This document shows positions 1-13,900 of a DNA stretch of 64,000 bases, piece by piece. Both the position numbers and the translations under genes were made by a program. A model generated the notes under the pieces. It ran no database searches, was not told where the DNA came from, and was given only the letters and a program-made list of their open reading frames with translations. The DNA is from Neospora caninum Liverpool (Eukaryota > Apicomplexa > Conoidasida > Eucoccidiorida > Sarcocystidae), in NCBI RefSeq assembly GCF_000208865.1, contig NC_018396.1, positions 5,264,514 through 5,328,513 on the forward strand. Direction: 5' to 3'. Numbering within the stretch: position 1 is the stretch's first letter; each line of letters begins with the position of its first letter.

Positions 1-3000
1 TAGCAAATCATCTAGCTCCAGCAGCGCACGCATCGCATCTCGTTGTCGTACTGGAGAACCGAGCAATTGAGCATTATGAATCAGTCCGTAGCCACGGGTA
101 CACGCCCCATGTTTTTCGTCGAGTTGTGTCGCTTCGTCGCCGCCGTGACTCCCGCTCTCCCCGCCGGTGTCACCATCACTGCCGGTCTTCCGTGCATCGC
201 CTTCCGGTCGAGCCCTTTCTTCTGTTCTCTGTCCTCGAACACGTATAGCGGTCGCAGCCGGCGTTTCATTTGCCACGTCGGCGCAGGCACGACTTGCTCT
301 GTCATCGGTGCAGACGTTCCCGTCTCCTCGCGTGTTAACCCCCTCTCTCGAAACGAAGGTGTCTCTGTCTCCTCTTCCGTCTACAGGCTGCATGGTCCGA
401 TTGTCACGTCTTGCCGTACTTCCCTCTCGCAGTGTCTGCTGGAGTCGCAAAAGGGTCTGGGCCCGTCGGTTGAAAGCATACAAGTGATCGCTAGGCATGC
501 CCGCAGCTGTGCTACAAAATCTTTGGTAGCTTCGAAGGACGCAAACTGCGATGGGAAAAAATGTGTCCCTTTCTGCCGATCCCTGCAAGCAACAGTCTCG
601 GTCTTCTCTTTCGCCCGCTTCATGTTGACCATTTCGTCGCTCTCGCGCATCGTGTGCACAAGTATCGACCGGCACCTCGGAACTTGTCTCCGCTTCGCCT
701 CTTCTCGGTGCTGCCAATTCCTGGCGACCCGATAGAGACTTCAGTTCCGCACTGTAAATACATGTGTCGCTGCCAGGTCCCGCATTCGCCCCCACGGTTG
801 CTACGCATTCACGAGTTAAAGACAGACTCACATTGGCAACTTGGGGAATGTGACTCGCAGGCAGCCCGCCAAATGAGTCAAGACCGAGCCGTTTGGAGAC
901 ACAAGAGACGGATGGGGGGTTCTGTGAGTCGTCAGGAGCTTCCATGTCGGCGACGCTGGTAGCACCGGGCAGCCGCCGCTTGCGGCCCACATTCAACGCC
1001 GCCAGACATGTTTTCACTACGGCTTCATCATTTTTCGCAAAAAGGACTTGCGTATCCTAATAGAAGTATGCAAACAGCACATGACACAGCAAACACATTG
1101 ACTGCGCCGCCGGTACCACGCGTCCTAGGCTGTTGCGGCTCGAGGCCATAGGTGGTGTCTGACAGCGCAGCTGTGCACGCCTGAGAGACACTCACCAGGA
1201 GACGAACAGACTCTGCGCTCCAGTGCAACGCCAACATAAGTATTTTTTTCGGTGTCTTTGGTGTTAGTCCTAGCTCCGCTGATGGACACATGCTAACGGG
1301 GTATCGGCCGCGCCGAGACTGTCTCCTGTAAGAACGTTGCAAATGCGGTCTTCGTACAGGCACTAAACTTCCACGAAGGGCATTTGCGAAGGCATTGTGT
1401 CGAAGGCTTCTTCATGCGCTTCAGCGTCGGACCTACCCTGAGAGCTTCGGTGCATGAATGCATCAAGGAATCGACCAGAAACAGATTCAGTTGGGGGTCC
1501 TCAGAATTGGTGGGCTGGCAAAGTTCTGAGTTGCAAGCGCTCGTTTTCGTTCGGTCGGTGTCTTTGCACAATCTGCAAGGAGGGGACAATCCCCGCGGCA
1601 TAGGGCCTCCCGTTTCAGAGGATCGTCCGCAGTCGATCGCGCCTCCAACCCGCGACGTCGCCGTGTCGCCCGCACACGCCGAAGCGGCTACCCCCACGTT
1701 TCCCACAGATATGCACAGCTCGGGCTCCGCTCTCGAAACAGCCCTTTTCCTTGATCCTGCGATTCGCATTGGGGGGGAGAGCTCTGATTCGCCGCCGGAG
1801 CGAGACGATCCGCAACCCGCACTGACACGTTCATTCGGAAGGGACAAATCGTCTCTCATCTGTTGATAACGAAGAGCTCTGGAAGCCACATCTCGAAGAG
1901 CAAGACCCAGAGGCTCGTACTGCTTAGAAAGCACCCCAAAGCCGGGTCCTCGCTGCACTTTCAGTTTCGCAAGATTCAGCGTTGCCCTCGCATCCTCGAG
2001 AGAATCATGGCCTGCCTCGCGTCTCAGCTTTCGGTCGGGAAGAAAAACATTCACCAGACGTTTGAGAGAGTTCTTCAGACCCAGCGTTGCATGGGGATAC
2101 AAAATTGAGGTGTCTACACACCTGAGATGGACAAGCTTCAGCGCATGCAAATCGTTTTCTAGAGAATGCCCGACTAGCACCGCGTCCGGAGGAAGGACCT
2201 GACGAAGCTGGAGACGAACATCTTCAAGAGAATGCTCTGCTGAAGCAAGATGGTGTTCTTCTAATCCAGAAAAACGCGTCAGGTAATCTATTACCCGGGC
2301 TTTGGGGCGAACGAAGACGTCGAGAAGTTTTTCGCCGTTGGTGTCGACGACTGAAACGCGCCCCACTTCGGTACCCAAGGACGTCAAAACCATTTCGCAG
2401 TCCAGCCCAAAGAACTGGTCCACGGAAACAAGTGCCACAGAGGAAGACACACCAGGCGGCTGAGAGGAGCAGGAACTGGAAGACGATGAGGAAGAACCAG
2501 TTGAGGCGCGACGCGCATCCCGTGAAAACGAAGACGAGATGGAACATGCAGAAGACGCTCCAGTTGAATCGGCGTAGCGCGAAGCCTCTCTGCCGTCATA
2601 GTAAGGAGGGTATAGCAGTTCGGCGTGGACAGAGGCGTACCCAGCCGGTAAATCCCCCGAAATTTCGTCTGTAGCATTAAAGAAAATGCACGGACCACGG
2701 CAGTGAAGAAACGCACGAGAAGGCAAAAGAGGCTGCGGGATTCCCGTGACCAAAAAGAGAGCCAGAAGTATCTTCGTATGCGTTCCCCCTCCGGGTCGCT
2801 GGCAGTGTTGGTGCTTTGTCGTACGCTAAAACACTCTACCACTGACGGCCTGTACAGCCGCCGAGCAACTTCCCCTCCATCCATGCACATTCGCGCGTCT
2901 TATGTTATTCGATTCTCCAGTTCGACCTCTCTTCCTTCTCGTTTCCGTTTTCGCCTGCCTCCTCGCCCACGAATCAGATCCGTCTGTGTGTGTGTGTGTC

Positions 3001-5546
3001 AACGACGAACGCCTCCTTACCTGGGATAGGAAAATTGTTGCTCTTCAATTCGTCCAAAGTTAGCAAGTAGTGACACAGATCATAGTTGGCTGAAGGTATA
3101 TAAAAGAGCACGAGGCAGAGGCACCTCGACGCCCATGTTCGCTCTTCGCAGCAAGGTCGTCACTTGCGTGAATGTCAAACAGCCCTCGGGAAGAACGTCA
3201 CGTGGGGAGTCCCGTAGCCTCCCTCTCTCCTTTAGGCCTTGTGTCACACGAACACAGTGAAGATACAGCGCGGCTCGACAGGTGGATGGGGCCCTCGGTA
3301 GACACTGCTGCCAGGTGTCGGTCAAGCAGTTGAACGGTTGAATATCTCGGTGGGCGACAATTAACAACCCACAAGAGAGGTATTTCCCGCAGACATGCCT
3401 CGCGAACTATGCGGCAACAGAGCTCCGCCACTCACCAGTTGCTTGCGCGACGTCAACACCCCGAAAGGTCCGCGCATCGGTCAGAGAAGAAAAGCAGCTC
3501 TGAAGACGAGCAGTCAGCAGCACAGGCTCCAGAAGGAAAACAGATGAAATGGAGGCGCAGAAAGATCAGCCGCGTACACGGATTTGGATAAGTTTGGGAT
3601 GCGAGGCGTGCATCAGAGCTGTAGTTCACGCTTGACGGCATAGCACGATAAGCAAGGGAAAAGAAACGATTCTGAAGGGCGCTCCCGTCCAGGCCGTTCC
3701 CACTGCTGTATCAGAGCGTCACATGCTTCTGTGCGTCACCTTGAAAGAGAATTCCTATGCTTGCAAGTTAATCGGTAAACCCTGGGAGACTGGGGACTTA
3801 GACCTGGCTTTGCTCTGTTGAAGCTTCTTACGCGACTCGAATCCCACTCTTTTGCCAGACGTAACTACAGACCAAGTGACCTTTGTGCCACATAAACTTC
3901 GGCACCATGTTCTGTGTCCCCTCAAACGCGGATGGACTCTTATCTGGGCCCGTCTGTTTCGACTGCGTGCGATCTGCGGGTCCTGGTGTCTCCCTGTCGT
4001 CCAGCGTATATTTGAAAAACCAACGTATACGCTTCATCCTGACCGGTTTCTCACCCGCACGATTGAGCAGTGCTGGCCAGTCTCGACTCTGACCACGCGC
4101 GTCGGGATCTTCGGACCACTGGGAGACGCCAGAAACTGGAGAAACGAGGAGTAACCGTTGGGCAGCACTGCCGACCTGCGTCGCCTATCAAGAAACATGT
4201 CGCTGCCTTGAGCCTCAACATCATCTTTTCCCCCCTTTCCCTCGTGCGTTGAATTTACGGAGTCGCTGACGACATTTTCACATTTTCTCCCCTCGGAGAG
4301 TTCAAAGGCACTGACACCCGGCGACAGTTTCCACCCCCCATTTTCGTTTTTCGCGTTTGCTTCCGCGTGCCGTTCTGCCTTCTGCAGCGACGCTTGTTCC
4401 TCCCGTTCTTTTCGCCAAGCCTCTCTTCGAGTCGCCACAACTTGGTCCAGCAGCTGTGTCACACGATCCGGCCTCTCGACCTGGAGCATGCGAAGAGCCG
4501 CCAGATCCACGTAGGGAAGAACGACAACAACGACTGCACCTATAAGATGGGGCTGAGTGATGCGCAGCCAGTGAGGGCATTTCTCTGGTACACCGGAAGT
4601 GCCAGTAGCGTCAGAGTGTTTTGTGCTCGCTTTGTTTTCTAGGGACCGATTGCTAGTTGCGGAGCCGCCGGAAAACTTTTGCCAGACGAGCCTGGAAAAC
4701 ACAGACGAGAAAGGCAGAGAAAAGCGCCCACTCAAAAATTGGGGCAACAAAAGGATGGCAGGGCTGATCATTTCACAGATACGGAGTTGCACGACAGGAC
4801 AGAGTGTTGCAAAAAGCAGGCTTCTTCCCACTTGGTATTTTGAACAAGACAGGATGCCTATAGATCGTCTTGTCCGCAAAAAAGAGAGTCGCCCAGGCTC
4901 AGCAGCGTGTAGCATTTTGCCGCTCCGGTACAAGCAACCTTCTGTCTTACCAGCGAAGAATCTGATGTACGCTGTCGATATCTGGCCTCTGTTGACTGTT
5001 CTGTCGATTAATGATCACAGACGGGCGTTGCTGTTTTTTTGATTTCGCGTTTTGACCTGAATTTTTCTTCCCCCCCGATATCTTGCTTCGCTCCTCTAGA
5101 TGTCCACAGTGCCCACCTCCGCAACCAAGCGTTCCGGGTGTGCTATGAATCCTCAGCATCCCTCCGGTCTCAGCTTCTTTCGTCACCGAAATCTTTGAAC
5201 CCACAGCACAATCCGGCAGTGTGTCGCATCTTGAGGGAGATGGCAGCCGCGCCTTTGAATCCCCAAAATCTGTGTGCGGAGGATTGTCTCCCGTCGCTGT
5301 TTGCGAAGACAGTCCGGAAGATCCGCTCTCCTCTGTCTCTGTTGCCAGTGTGTCCCGACTGTTGGGACAATTTCTCCTCTGAATGCGAGAGGGGAAATAT
5401 TTTTCGTCTTTTCCGGGATTTCTTTTTGAAGGCAGTTCAGACGAGGTGGCGAGGTCGCGAACCTCCAAGAAATTTGGACTGGGAGGGCCGGGGCAACCGT
5501 CGGCGGGAGCGCAGCCGCGGGCCCGGTACTTCTTGTGGGCTCTCAT
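1..5546 (-). CDS. REXO5/Rex1-like DEDDh 3'-5' RNA exonuclease (3' end outside window)
   Basis: Exons on the minus strand: 5546-4951, 4691-4055, 3499-3436, 3089-3021, 2668-1437 and 1056 to beyond base 1. Phases agree at every junction. The ATG at 5544-5546 opens a low-complexity basic N-terminus. Exon 2 carries PHWLRITQPHLIGAVVVVVL, which resembles the region before the nuclease domain of human REXO5. Exon 4 has YLLTLDELKSNNFPIP, like the YLLT..QLKENGYP segment of REXO1. Exon 5 holds the DEDDh nuclease core: GLDCEM (Asp and Glu, about residue 545), GHSLENDL and AGHDSLEDA. This family trims 3' ends of structured RNAs such as 5S rRNA, tRNA and snoRNA precursors in the nucleus. The last visible exon is 352 open codons with no domain I recognise. 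The exon 5/6 junction (donor AGG|GTAGGT, acceptor ATTAG) is inferred; reading through would instead stop at 1293. Confidence 0.85.
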
Positions 5547-7970
5547 TTTTGTGTCGGGAACAACGGAAAAAAAATGTGAGCAAAGACGAGGAAGGATGAG
5601 TTGGGTGCCGAAGATTCACAAGCGCAACCACAAACAGAAACGCGGCGAACGCTGCGGTTGCTGGTTTTTTTGTAACAGCAACCGTACCGATTCTCCTCAG
5701 GGAGAAACACACGGATGGAGCCTGAAATGAGCAAACGCCATCCAGCAGAACATAGGATAGAGAGGAGACAGACACTAGGACAAAGCGAGAAAGGTGACAA
5801 TGAGAGACGGGACCGTTTCGAAGTCCCCGTAGCCGGGCTTCCAGCTGATACGTCTGTGCATATCCAGAGCCCCTAAATCGAGATATGAACCGCCTAAGAC
5901 AACAAACTTGCAGTTCGTGGCATCATGGATGGACAGCAAGGGTTTTTGCGACGACGTGCCAAAGATAATGCATTTCTGCTCAGAGCGCCAGTGTCAAATG
6001 GAACACGCGACTGCGTCTCGTACCTCGAAGCGAACCTGGTCCATCGTTGCACGTAGCGGATGTCAGATGTCCACGAGTTCGCCAGTAAAAAAGAGTTCGG
6101 TCCCACAATCATTGCAAAGCAATAGCAGAAAGAAGAGCAGACATGTAAAAGGCACAAAGAGTCGCAGACTTTGAACTTAGCTTTGACAGAGGGAGGTGGG
6201 ACTGTCTCTAGTCTCGTCTCGTACCGTAATACGTGTGGTTGGCATCGGTCCCTGCGCATGCATTTGCTGGACAGCTGGATGACGCCAGTCCACTGTTCAG
6301 CATCAGAATCGATATCAAAGGGACGGATTATATAAAAACTTAGTCCGATTTACACTGTATCAAGAGTAGCTATGCTTTTACGCCGAGACAGGGAGTGAAA
6401 AAGCATATGGCGTGGGAATAGTGGCAGCACTTGGAACCTAGTGAATGTATACTTTTACACGGTTGGATCCAGGCGGCGGTCTCCGGGTGCCATAGCGTCA
6501 TTGTGAGATCCAAGTCGTGACTTGATCACTCGTATAGCTGTGTAGCGATAGAGAGAGCCCTGTAGAGGAGAGCGGTGCTAGTGCATGCAACGACAAATTC
6601 ATCGGACTTAAAAAAATTCGTATCGCCTCAGAGAAGGTGGTTTCCGTGGCATGAAGCAAGCCAAACGCCAGAGTGACGAATTGGCAAGGCATGATAGTAG
6701 CAAAAAGGGTGAAGCCGAGGCATGTGCTGAGTTCCTTGTTTACGTGTGTAGGGAAAAGCCCAGAGACATTCGCGCGTAAACGCTTGTGTTTGGGGGAAAT
6801 TCGTGAGTGAATGTCTTCTTCAGCACTGTTCTGGGTCACGGGGGAGTTTGCGGGCTGCCGATCTATGAGCAATATCCCTGTCTCCATACGCTGTATCTCG
6901 TCAGTCGCCCATTTTCGACAGGCCAAGGCTTCTTTACGTTCCCCAGCTGCAAAAAAGCGTTCCTGAGTGCCCGATCTTCGGCACAGATTTCTACATTCCC
7001 ACTACAATACTAGGTTACTGCTATGGTTGCCATAAATTGCCAGCAAGGGCGCCGATACGGTAGCAAAAATAGATGTGACTTTCTGAAGGATTTGAGTCAA
7101 GAGCGCTGTCTGCTGCGCCTGAATACGCAGGTAATCAGTGAACTCGTGATGCAATGTCGCTTGTGGCCTGACCAGAGCGGAAGTTCTCACAGATATCACC
7201 AGCGTGCCGTTTGAGTTAATTTGCCCATTTCTCGGGGTCAATCTCTTCTTTTGCTGACCACTTTACTCAGCAGGACAGGAAGAAATGTTCTAAAAATTGA
7301 GCCTGGCCAGCGCGGCTTTTGACCCGATTGTTGCCACCCGAGGCTGCGTGTACCACTGTCGACCACTTCTTGGCTGTCTGCACAAGAAACAAATCAGTGC
7401 TCCTGGAGACGACTGACGCTGTCCGACGGCTTCTGATGCTGTCAAATCAGGAAGCGGCACAGGGGAAAGAGGAGTTGTGTCCCCGCCCAGGGGCTACTCA
7501 CAGAATCTCTCTGACGAATATGCGGAAGGGTGTCCTTTTCTGTGGTTTAGTCCGCCCCTGTCTAGTCCCCGCACTCGGACTTACAAAAAACAGGGGAGAG
7601 GGAAGAGGAGAAAGAAAAGCGCTGCAAAACCGTCACCAGGTGATAGAAAAGGGACAAAATTTCCCTAGGGAAGACGTACAGGATCCTCGCCTGCTTTCTG
7701 CCGCAAGCGGAGATCTCAACAGGGGAATTGATCGCACGACTATTGCTCGTAGACCGACTCCGAATCGCTTCTTCCTTGCAGACGCCGAGGGGCGACCCAG
7801 GTTCGTTAGCGACCGGCACATAAGGTGGTGTACTGCGTGTAAGAATGACACTCACTAATGTGGCTTTCTAGTGGCTGACGCAAGCTTAGCCCATTGGAAA
7901 TCCCAAGGACGCAACATGCACATATGAAAAAATCGGTGGCAGGAGATGGATGCGCCATTGCATGATGCCA
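5547..7970. other. Intergenic, tail-to-head between two minus-strand genes
   Basis: This 2.4-kb stretch contains the upstream region of the exonuclease gene and the 3' flank of the acyltransferase gene. Short minus-strand open frames exist at 7002-7241 (79 codons), 6498-6926 and 5894-6259. None shows a recognisable domain or a clear splice context, so I do not call a gene. Confidence 0.5.
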
Positions 7971-10900
7971 TCAGGGAAGTTGCGTCGGTGGACACAGCTG
8001 CTTGAGCTCCCTGTACTCTTCCAGGATGCACTGCCGGAGAAGTTCTGGAGACTCAAGCAACGCTGTATCGGTAGTGATAACCAAATCCAGGTTGTCAGCG
8101 TAAGAAAATGCGCTTACAATCAAGCTGATCTGAGAGCAAGGAAGCAGAGATGCCCACAAAGCACGTGTGTCCCTGTAGACTGTAGTATGGTGTTCCTCCC
8201 ACGTGCATCCATCTGGTAACTCCGCTTCTCTGTTGAAGACGAGAATACATACAAAGGAAGCAACGCCGACAAACGCGTCAGAAGACGAAAGACTTTGGGT
8301 TTCAGCAGTCTAAGAGACGGCTGCCCACTGGTGGTTTCCTCACCCCTCTCTCACTTTTCTGAACTGCACGGACTCGAGCTATCTTCATGTTTTGCTTCCT
8401 TGCGCAAGGGGAAAAGGTTCAACAGTACTCAACAGCGTTCCTCTGGGACAGACTCGAAACTACTCGGGTGCAATCTTGAAAGCCCTCCTGAGCATCTGGG
8501 CCGTACGTGTGTTGCCCCGGTGCACTGACGGGGTCGAGAGTTTCGATAGTTTCGGTCTTCTCACTAACACAACACCCGCATCCAGCACGTACCCGGCCGG
8601 CGAGTGGACCGATGAAGTGCATGGCATGCACTTGTCGGCCATGGATTTGGGGCTGCTCAGAGGGCCCAGGAACATTGCTGAAGAGCACTGACATCTACAG
8701 CACATAAACACCATAGAGAGACATCTTCACAGACGGGCGTATCCGAAAATTTGCAACAGCATCCGGGCACGTCAGGCTGAATAGCAGCTTAAAGAGCTAA
8801 CATTGGCACAAGACCTGCGGTCACGAAAACAGCAATCCATGCAGTACGCGTAGAACCTAACCAATGTGCAATAACCTTAACTTCGTAGGACATTGAAATC
8901 ACTTTCAGCTGCCTTAAGCAGTCCATTGGGGTGGTGGTGTACAGCAATCATAAAGAGCGTGGTTGTCTGTATCTCATGAAACTGGAGCCATCACTACGGC
9001 CACAGCGAAAATGCGGCAGCACCTAGGCAGAAGACCTTACCTTTTTCGTCAACCAGATCTGGAGAAACAGGAGGAAGTCAGGGGTTGTACAGAACGAAAT
9101 TTTTTCCATGAGGGCGAACACATGCGCGCCCAGACTCTTGACACTCTTCCGTAGTGATTTCCGAACACCCAGCAATCTGACAAAGTCACACCAACACAGA
9201 AGAAAGCGCGGGAGATCTCGGTCCGCAAATCCAAGCCACGAACAGATTTAGACCGACAGTGAGTTCAGGAGTAAAATTGTCGATTAGAATCAGAGTTTTC
9301 ACGATTTCTGACGGATAGCCTATTCGATCTAACACGGACATTTGTACCGCACGGCTGCCTGGTATTCCCATCCTGGTATTGCGTATCTTGGTCGAGCAAA
9401 GCAAAAGTGCGTTGCTGTGTCGCAGTCCTCAACGAGAGGCATTTACCGTTGGTATGCTGAACCGGCCTGGAACGCGTGAGCCGCTGCGACCTGGACAACT
9501 GCCGAGGTAAAATTGTTCCGCAGTTCAAACGACTCTTCTTCTGTGGTCCGGAGGTTCACCGGCACCACAATGTTCAGCTGAGGTATCAGCTGTTCGAGCA
9601 TATCAAGTTCCATCTGTAGAATTTGCTTCCGTCTTTCCTGTTCAGCAGTAATGTGATCTTCAGCTCGTGTCCGGTGGCCGCTGGCTGCAGATGACAGGGC
9701 TTGCTCCAGTGAAGGTGAATGTTCGCTAGCGATGACTTGATCCATAGACTTATCGTGTTTCTCCTTCTGCTGCCTTTGAAACAGAGGAGAGTCCGTTTCG
9801 TCACACTGATTACTCTCTTCACACGGAGGCAGCTCTAAGGACGAACGTTCCTCTCTAGCTGTGGGAGAAGCTTGCAGCCGTCTGCTGTGCGACAGGTCTG
9901 TCTCCGCCTTACGTTCCAAAGTGCGACCAACAGAGCTGTTTCGAACCCAGAGGGCCGATGGCGTCTGGTCTACAGATGTCAATTCGCACACGTCGTACCC
10001 ATTCATCCTACTATGGACGCTGCCAGCGGAAGGACTGGCTGCCTCGAGCCCACGCATTGACATGTGAGGCGCAGCGATTTCTCTTCTGCAGGACGTTACG
10101 CTGTCAACAGAGTGGCATAATCCACCGCAAGGAGTGCGTCCATATAGAAACCGTTCCGTCCTATTACGTAGTCTGCTAGCACTGGCGCAGTCGTAGCAAC
10201 GAGAAGAGCTGCTGCTTTTGATGCTGGTCGTCGTACTGCAAGTGCTACTGCTGTAAGTACTGAGACCGCTAACACTTTTGTTGTACGTCATCACCCCGAC
10301 TTTCGAAAGATCCGAGCGGAAATCTGTGACATTTTGTCCTGTTCCGTTGAGGCTTCCGGTAGCTTGGAGTGTCACAGGGGCCTGCTGTTGAGCTGCGTTG
10401 TTCTGCTGTTGCCGCCCGCAGGAACTGTATTTTGGGTGCTCCAAAACTTCCGACCGGCTCTTCGACATCTTGCTGGAAAGCGTTTCGGGCCTTTCACCAA
10501 TGGCGTATTTCATTGCGACCTTGTTGTGGACGTAGCGGCAAATACCACCCACGAGGCATGTAGCAAGGAGCTCATTGATTGTGAACAAATCTTGTTTTGG
10601 GAGTGCCTTTCTTGAACCTTTCTCCACTTCAGAAATCGAGTCAGTCTTCTTGTTCATCAGCACCGTAGTGCTCGCATCCACAGCATCCGCTTCTGCAGGA
10701 GTGTCTTGAGCTTCCCCTAACCGTGCTTGTTTCACTGTTGATCGCTCCAGACCGGTAATGTAAGCACTGGTACCTTGAGCTATTGGGCGAATAATGCGAG
10801 CAACGAACACCAGGAGGTTCCGTAGTGGCTTTTTAACGATATACTGACTCAATCGACGCAGACGGTCCTTGCAGAAACGGGTGTCAGAGTTACTTTGCAA

Positions 10901-13900
10901 CCGTTCACTGGCATCGCCCAAGCATTTTTCCTCCTTTGGTGGCGAGAGTGCTGCGAGAGCCCTTCTGAGGCTCTTCAACTCCTGGAGCCTAAACCGGATG
11001 GGCTGCAACACCCACACGCTGCCTGACCTGGATGACAGGACCGGAACAAAACAACGAATAGCTTTATGGGCGTTACGGAATCTGCAATGGATGCCACAGA
11101 CCCAGCCACACGGGTGAAAGACCCCTGCAATACTGCTGAAGTCTAGAGGCTTTGAACTCCCGCTGAAGGACGCATGGTGCGAAAGTGACAACAGGGGAAA
11201 CCTGGCAATACTTTTTTCTCAGAGTTCCATGACACTGATGCGTCGTCGTCAGGTAAGATACTCACCTTGGGGGTCGCGGCTTCTCCGGACAGTCCCATGA
11301 CTTTTCTTCCGTCAGCATGAGCAGCGAAGCGACAGTGAAGGGCACATGTAAGTAGGAAATGATTTGCATGAGGGCTCTTAAGAATATGGAGGAGGGGCGT
11401 GTCAATGGAGGCACCAAAGATTTTATCGGCCTTCTGTCCGGAGCGGTTGGCTCTTTCAGCGGTTGAACTGTGGTGCCCGCAGGACCGTCTTCTGTCCTGT
11501 CGGAACTATTTGGCGTCCTACCACGGATCGCACCAATGTTGCCACATGAACCACCTTGCGGCAGATGCGATCCCGGACGGCCTGCAGGGAAATTCAGGTA
11601 TTTGCCATGCATGTCCCCTCCTCTGAACTGAGACGAGAATCTAAACCGGATCTCTCGTCCATCCTCGTGGCCTGTTGTAGGCAGCCCTTGGTTTGTAGGG
11701 GAGGCTGCCTCTGCCGTGCAGCCGACAAAGCCAGCCTCTGGTACAGCTGGTCTCGTTATCTGCCGTACAGTTGGAGACTTCCCGGAAGTCTGACCATTGA
11801 ATTCTTGAACACGCGAAAGAGGAACTGACATGTCAGGCGCATCATGGAGGTCTTTGAAACGTTGGAGGGGGAATGCTCTGCTTCTTTCATTAGTTTTACG
11901 GGGAGGTAATGACAACTCGGCTCCTGCTACACAAATTCCAGAAGCAGCCTCTGTTGGTGTCCCACCCGAGGAAGAGGCCTGGCCTGATCCCCGTACACAA
12001 GGCGCTGAAAGGACATCTGACAGAAACATATTTGTAATCGCTATTCCATCCGCTATTGCATGGTGAATTCGGAACATAACCATCGACCCCACTTGCCGTG
12101 AACTGCACGATAAATCCTCAAACTCGTCCTCATCGTACTTATGTGAATCCGAGTGTTCTTTTTCTGAGTCACCTCCTTCGTCGAGCGCTGGAAGTTCAAC
12201 GTGTTCGAGCAGGACGAACTGCCAGAGAGGCATAGACGGCTGCAATGCCTGAGTTGCCAGGATGTTTTCTAAAGCCTGTGCCTCTGCAGATGTAACAACA
12301 CATTTACAGTTATTGCCTCCGTCGCATGGGATTTCGTCTTTGAACCTTCCGTCGCTCTCTCCGCTATTGAATGTAGAGGGAAGACTTTCCTCGTCAGTAG
12401 GCCTTTGTTTCTCCTGTTCATATTCTCGAAGAACACCCTGGTGAAGAGAGCGGAGCCCACCACTATGGTGACGGAGGAGTGAGAGAGCTTCATGTCTATT
12501 GAGTTTCAGCACGTGATTTCGAACATCAAAATCTTCTGCCCGAACCCAGCAGTAGCGTCCAAAGAGTTTGCCGATCACTGTTCGCAATCGGGGATGTTTG
12601 TACACAGTAAGAGGTTTCGATTCATTCTCACTCTCCGAATGTATAACATCGTCTTCCACATTGGTTCGTTCCTTCTTTGCCAGCAACTGAGTTTCCACAA
12701 CTTCAACTAAATCCTCAAGAGTGAGATGGTCACTGAATCCAACTCCGCTGACGATCATCAGAGGTTGAGAAAACATCATCAGTTCCTGGCCGCTGAGCAC
12801 CTCAAAAATCTCGGTTCGTCGCGGCGGCCTGGACAGGAGCGTCCTTCCTGCCTTGTACTGTGCTAATGACTTCTCGGGGGTTTCTTTCGTCTTGGGGTTG
12901 TCGTGTTTGTGCCCCGATCCGACGAGAGTGCTTCTCCATGGCCAAGAGAGCCACCATCCTTCTCCCATCCTCCACAATCGTTTCACCACATCTTCCCGTC
13001 GCCGGCTGTCCACCCCAGCAGCTGCATCTTCGCCTACCCTTCGGGCTGTCATGTAAATTGACCCTTGTGACTGAGCTGCAGCGACGGCTTCCTTCTCGGT
13101 CATCGCGTCAACCGCTGCAACGAGCTTGTAATCCGTAGCCCCCAGCGCTGTGATTGCCGCAGCAATACTCAACGCCAACTCGGCAGCCACAGGGACAGTC
13201 TCGTCTAGGGCATGCAGCAATTTTTCGATAGTGCGCTCGCCTATTTCCTCCCACTTCATCACCCACTGCAGCACCCCGAAACCTGGCGACGGTGACAAAA
13301 AAGAAATATCGATCATCCCTACGAACAATTTCCTTATGCATGAGCGAATCACATTCCAAAGAGCGCAGCCCCACGTAGTAATTGTCCTGATAGGTTCCGT
13401 ACTGAACAGCCAGTGAAAGACACATCCCACGTACGTTCGGCATAACCAGCCAGTAATATAATTTCTTGGTTGTCCAGGCTCGTTGTTTTCCGGCTCAGAT
13501 GCTTGTTTGTTTCCTCCCAACTGACTGCTGAGTCGAACACGTGTGCGCCGGTTGCTGATCCACTCGCGGTGCAACTGCTCAGAGGTACGATAGCCAAGAC
13601 AACTATTTACATACAGCCACCAACACGCTACACGGATCTGCGATATCACCCAGATCAGTGCTAAACCAGGGAGATATAGTCCGTGAACGAAAGGATACAT
13701 AGTGACCAACAAAATAAGGAACTTTAGTTGTTTATAGAACTTGGTTGAATTTTTCTTCCTCAAGATTTTTGATTGCCACGAGCGGGGCCTAACACCGTAG
13801 GAAACAAGCTGTCTGATTGATCTGACCCCATGCGCTACGAATGTTACGGGTAACAACATCACGGGAAGAAGAGAAAAACACTGATGAGTAGTGTCTGTTG

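Noticed and set aside
43..735. 230-codon open frame on the plus strand
   Set aside because: It lies opposite the long minus-strand exon of the exonuclease gene (1-1056), which has a splice acceptor and phase-consistent junction. The plus-strand frame has no domain.
1293..1436. Continuation of the exonuclease frame to a stop at 1293
   Set aside because: It is kept only as an alternative. A good donor (AGG|GTAGGT) precedes it and a phase-matched acceptor leads into a 352-codon open exon.
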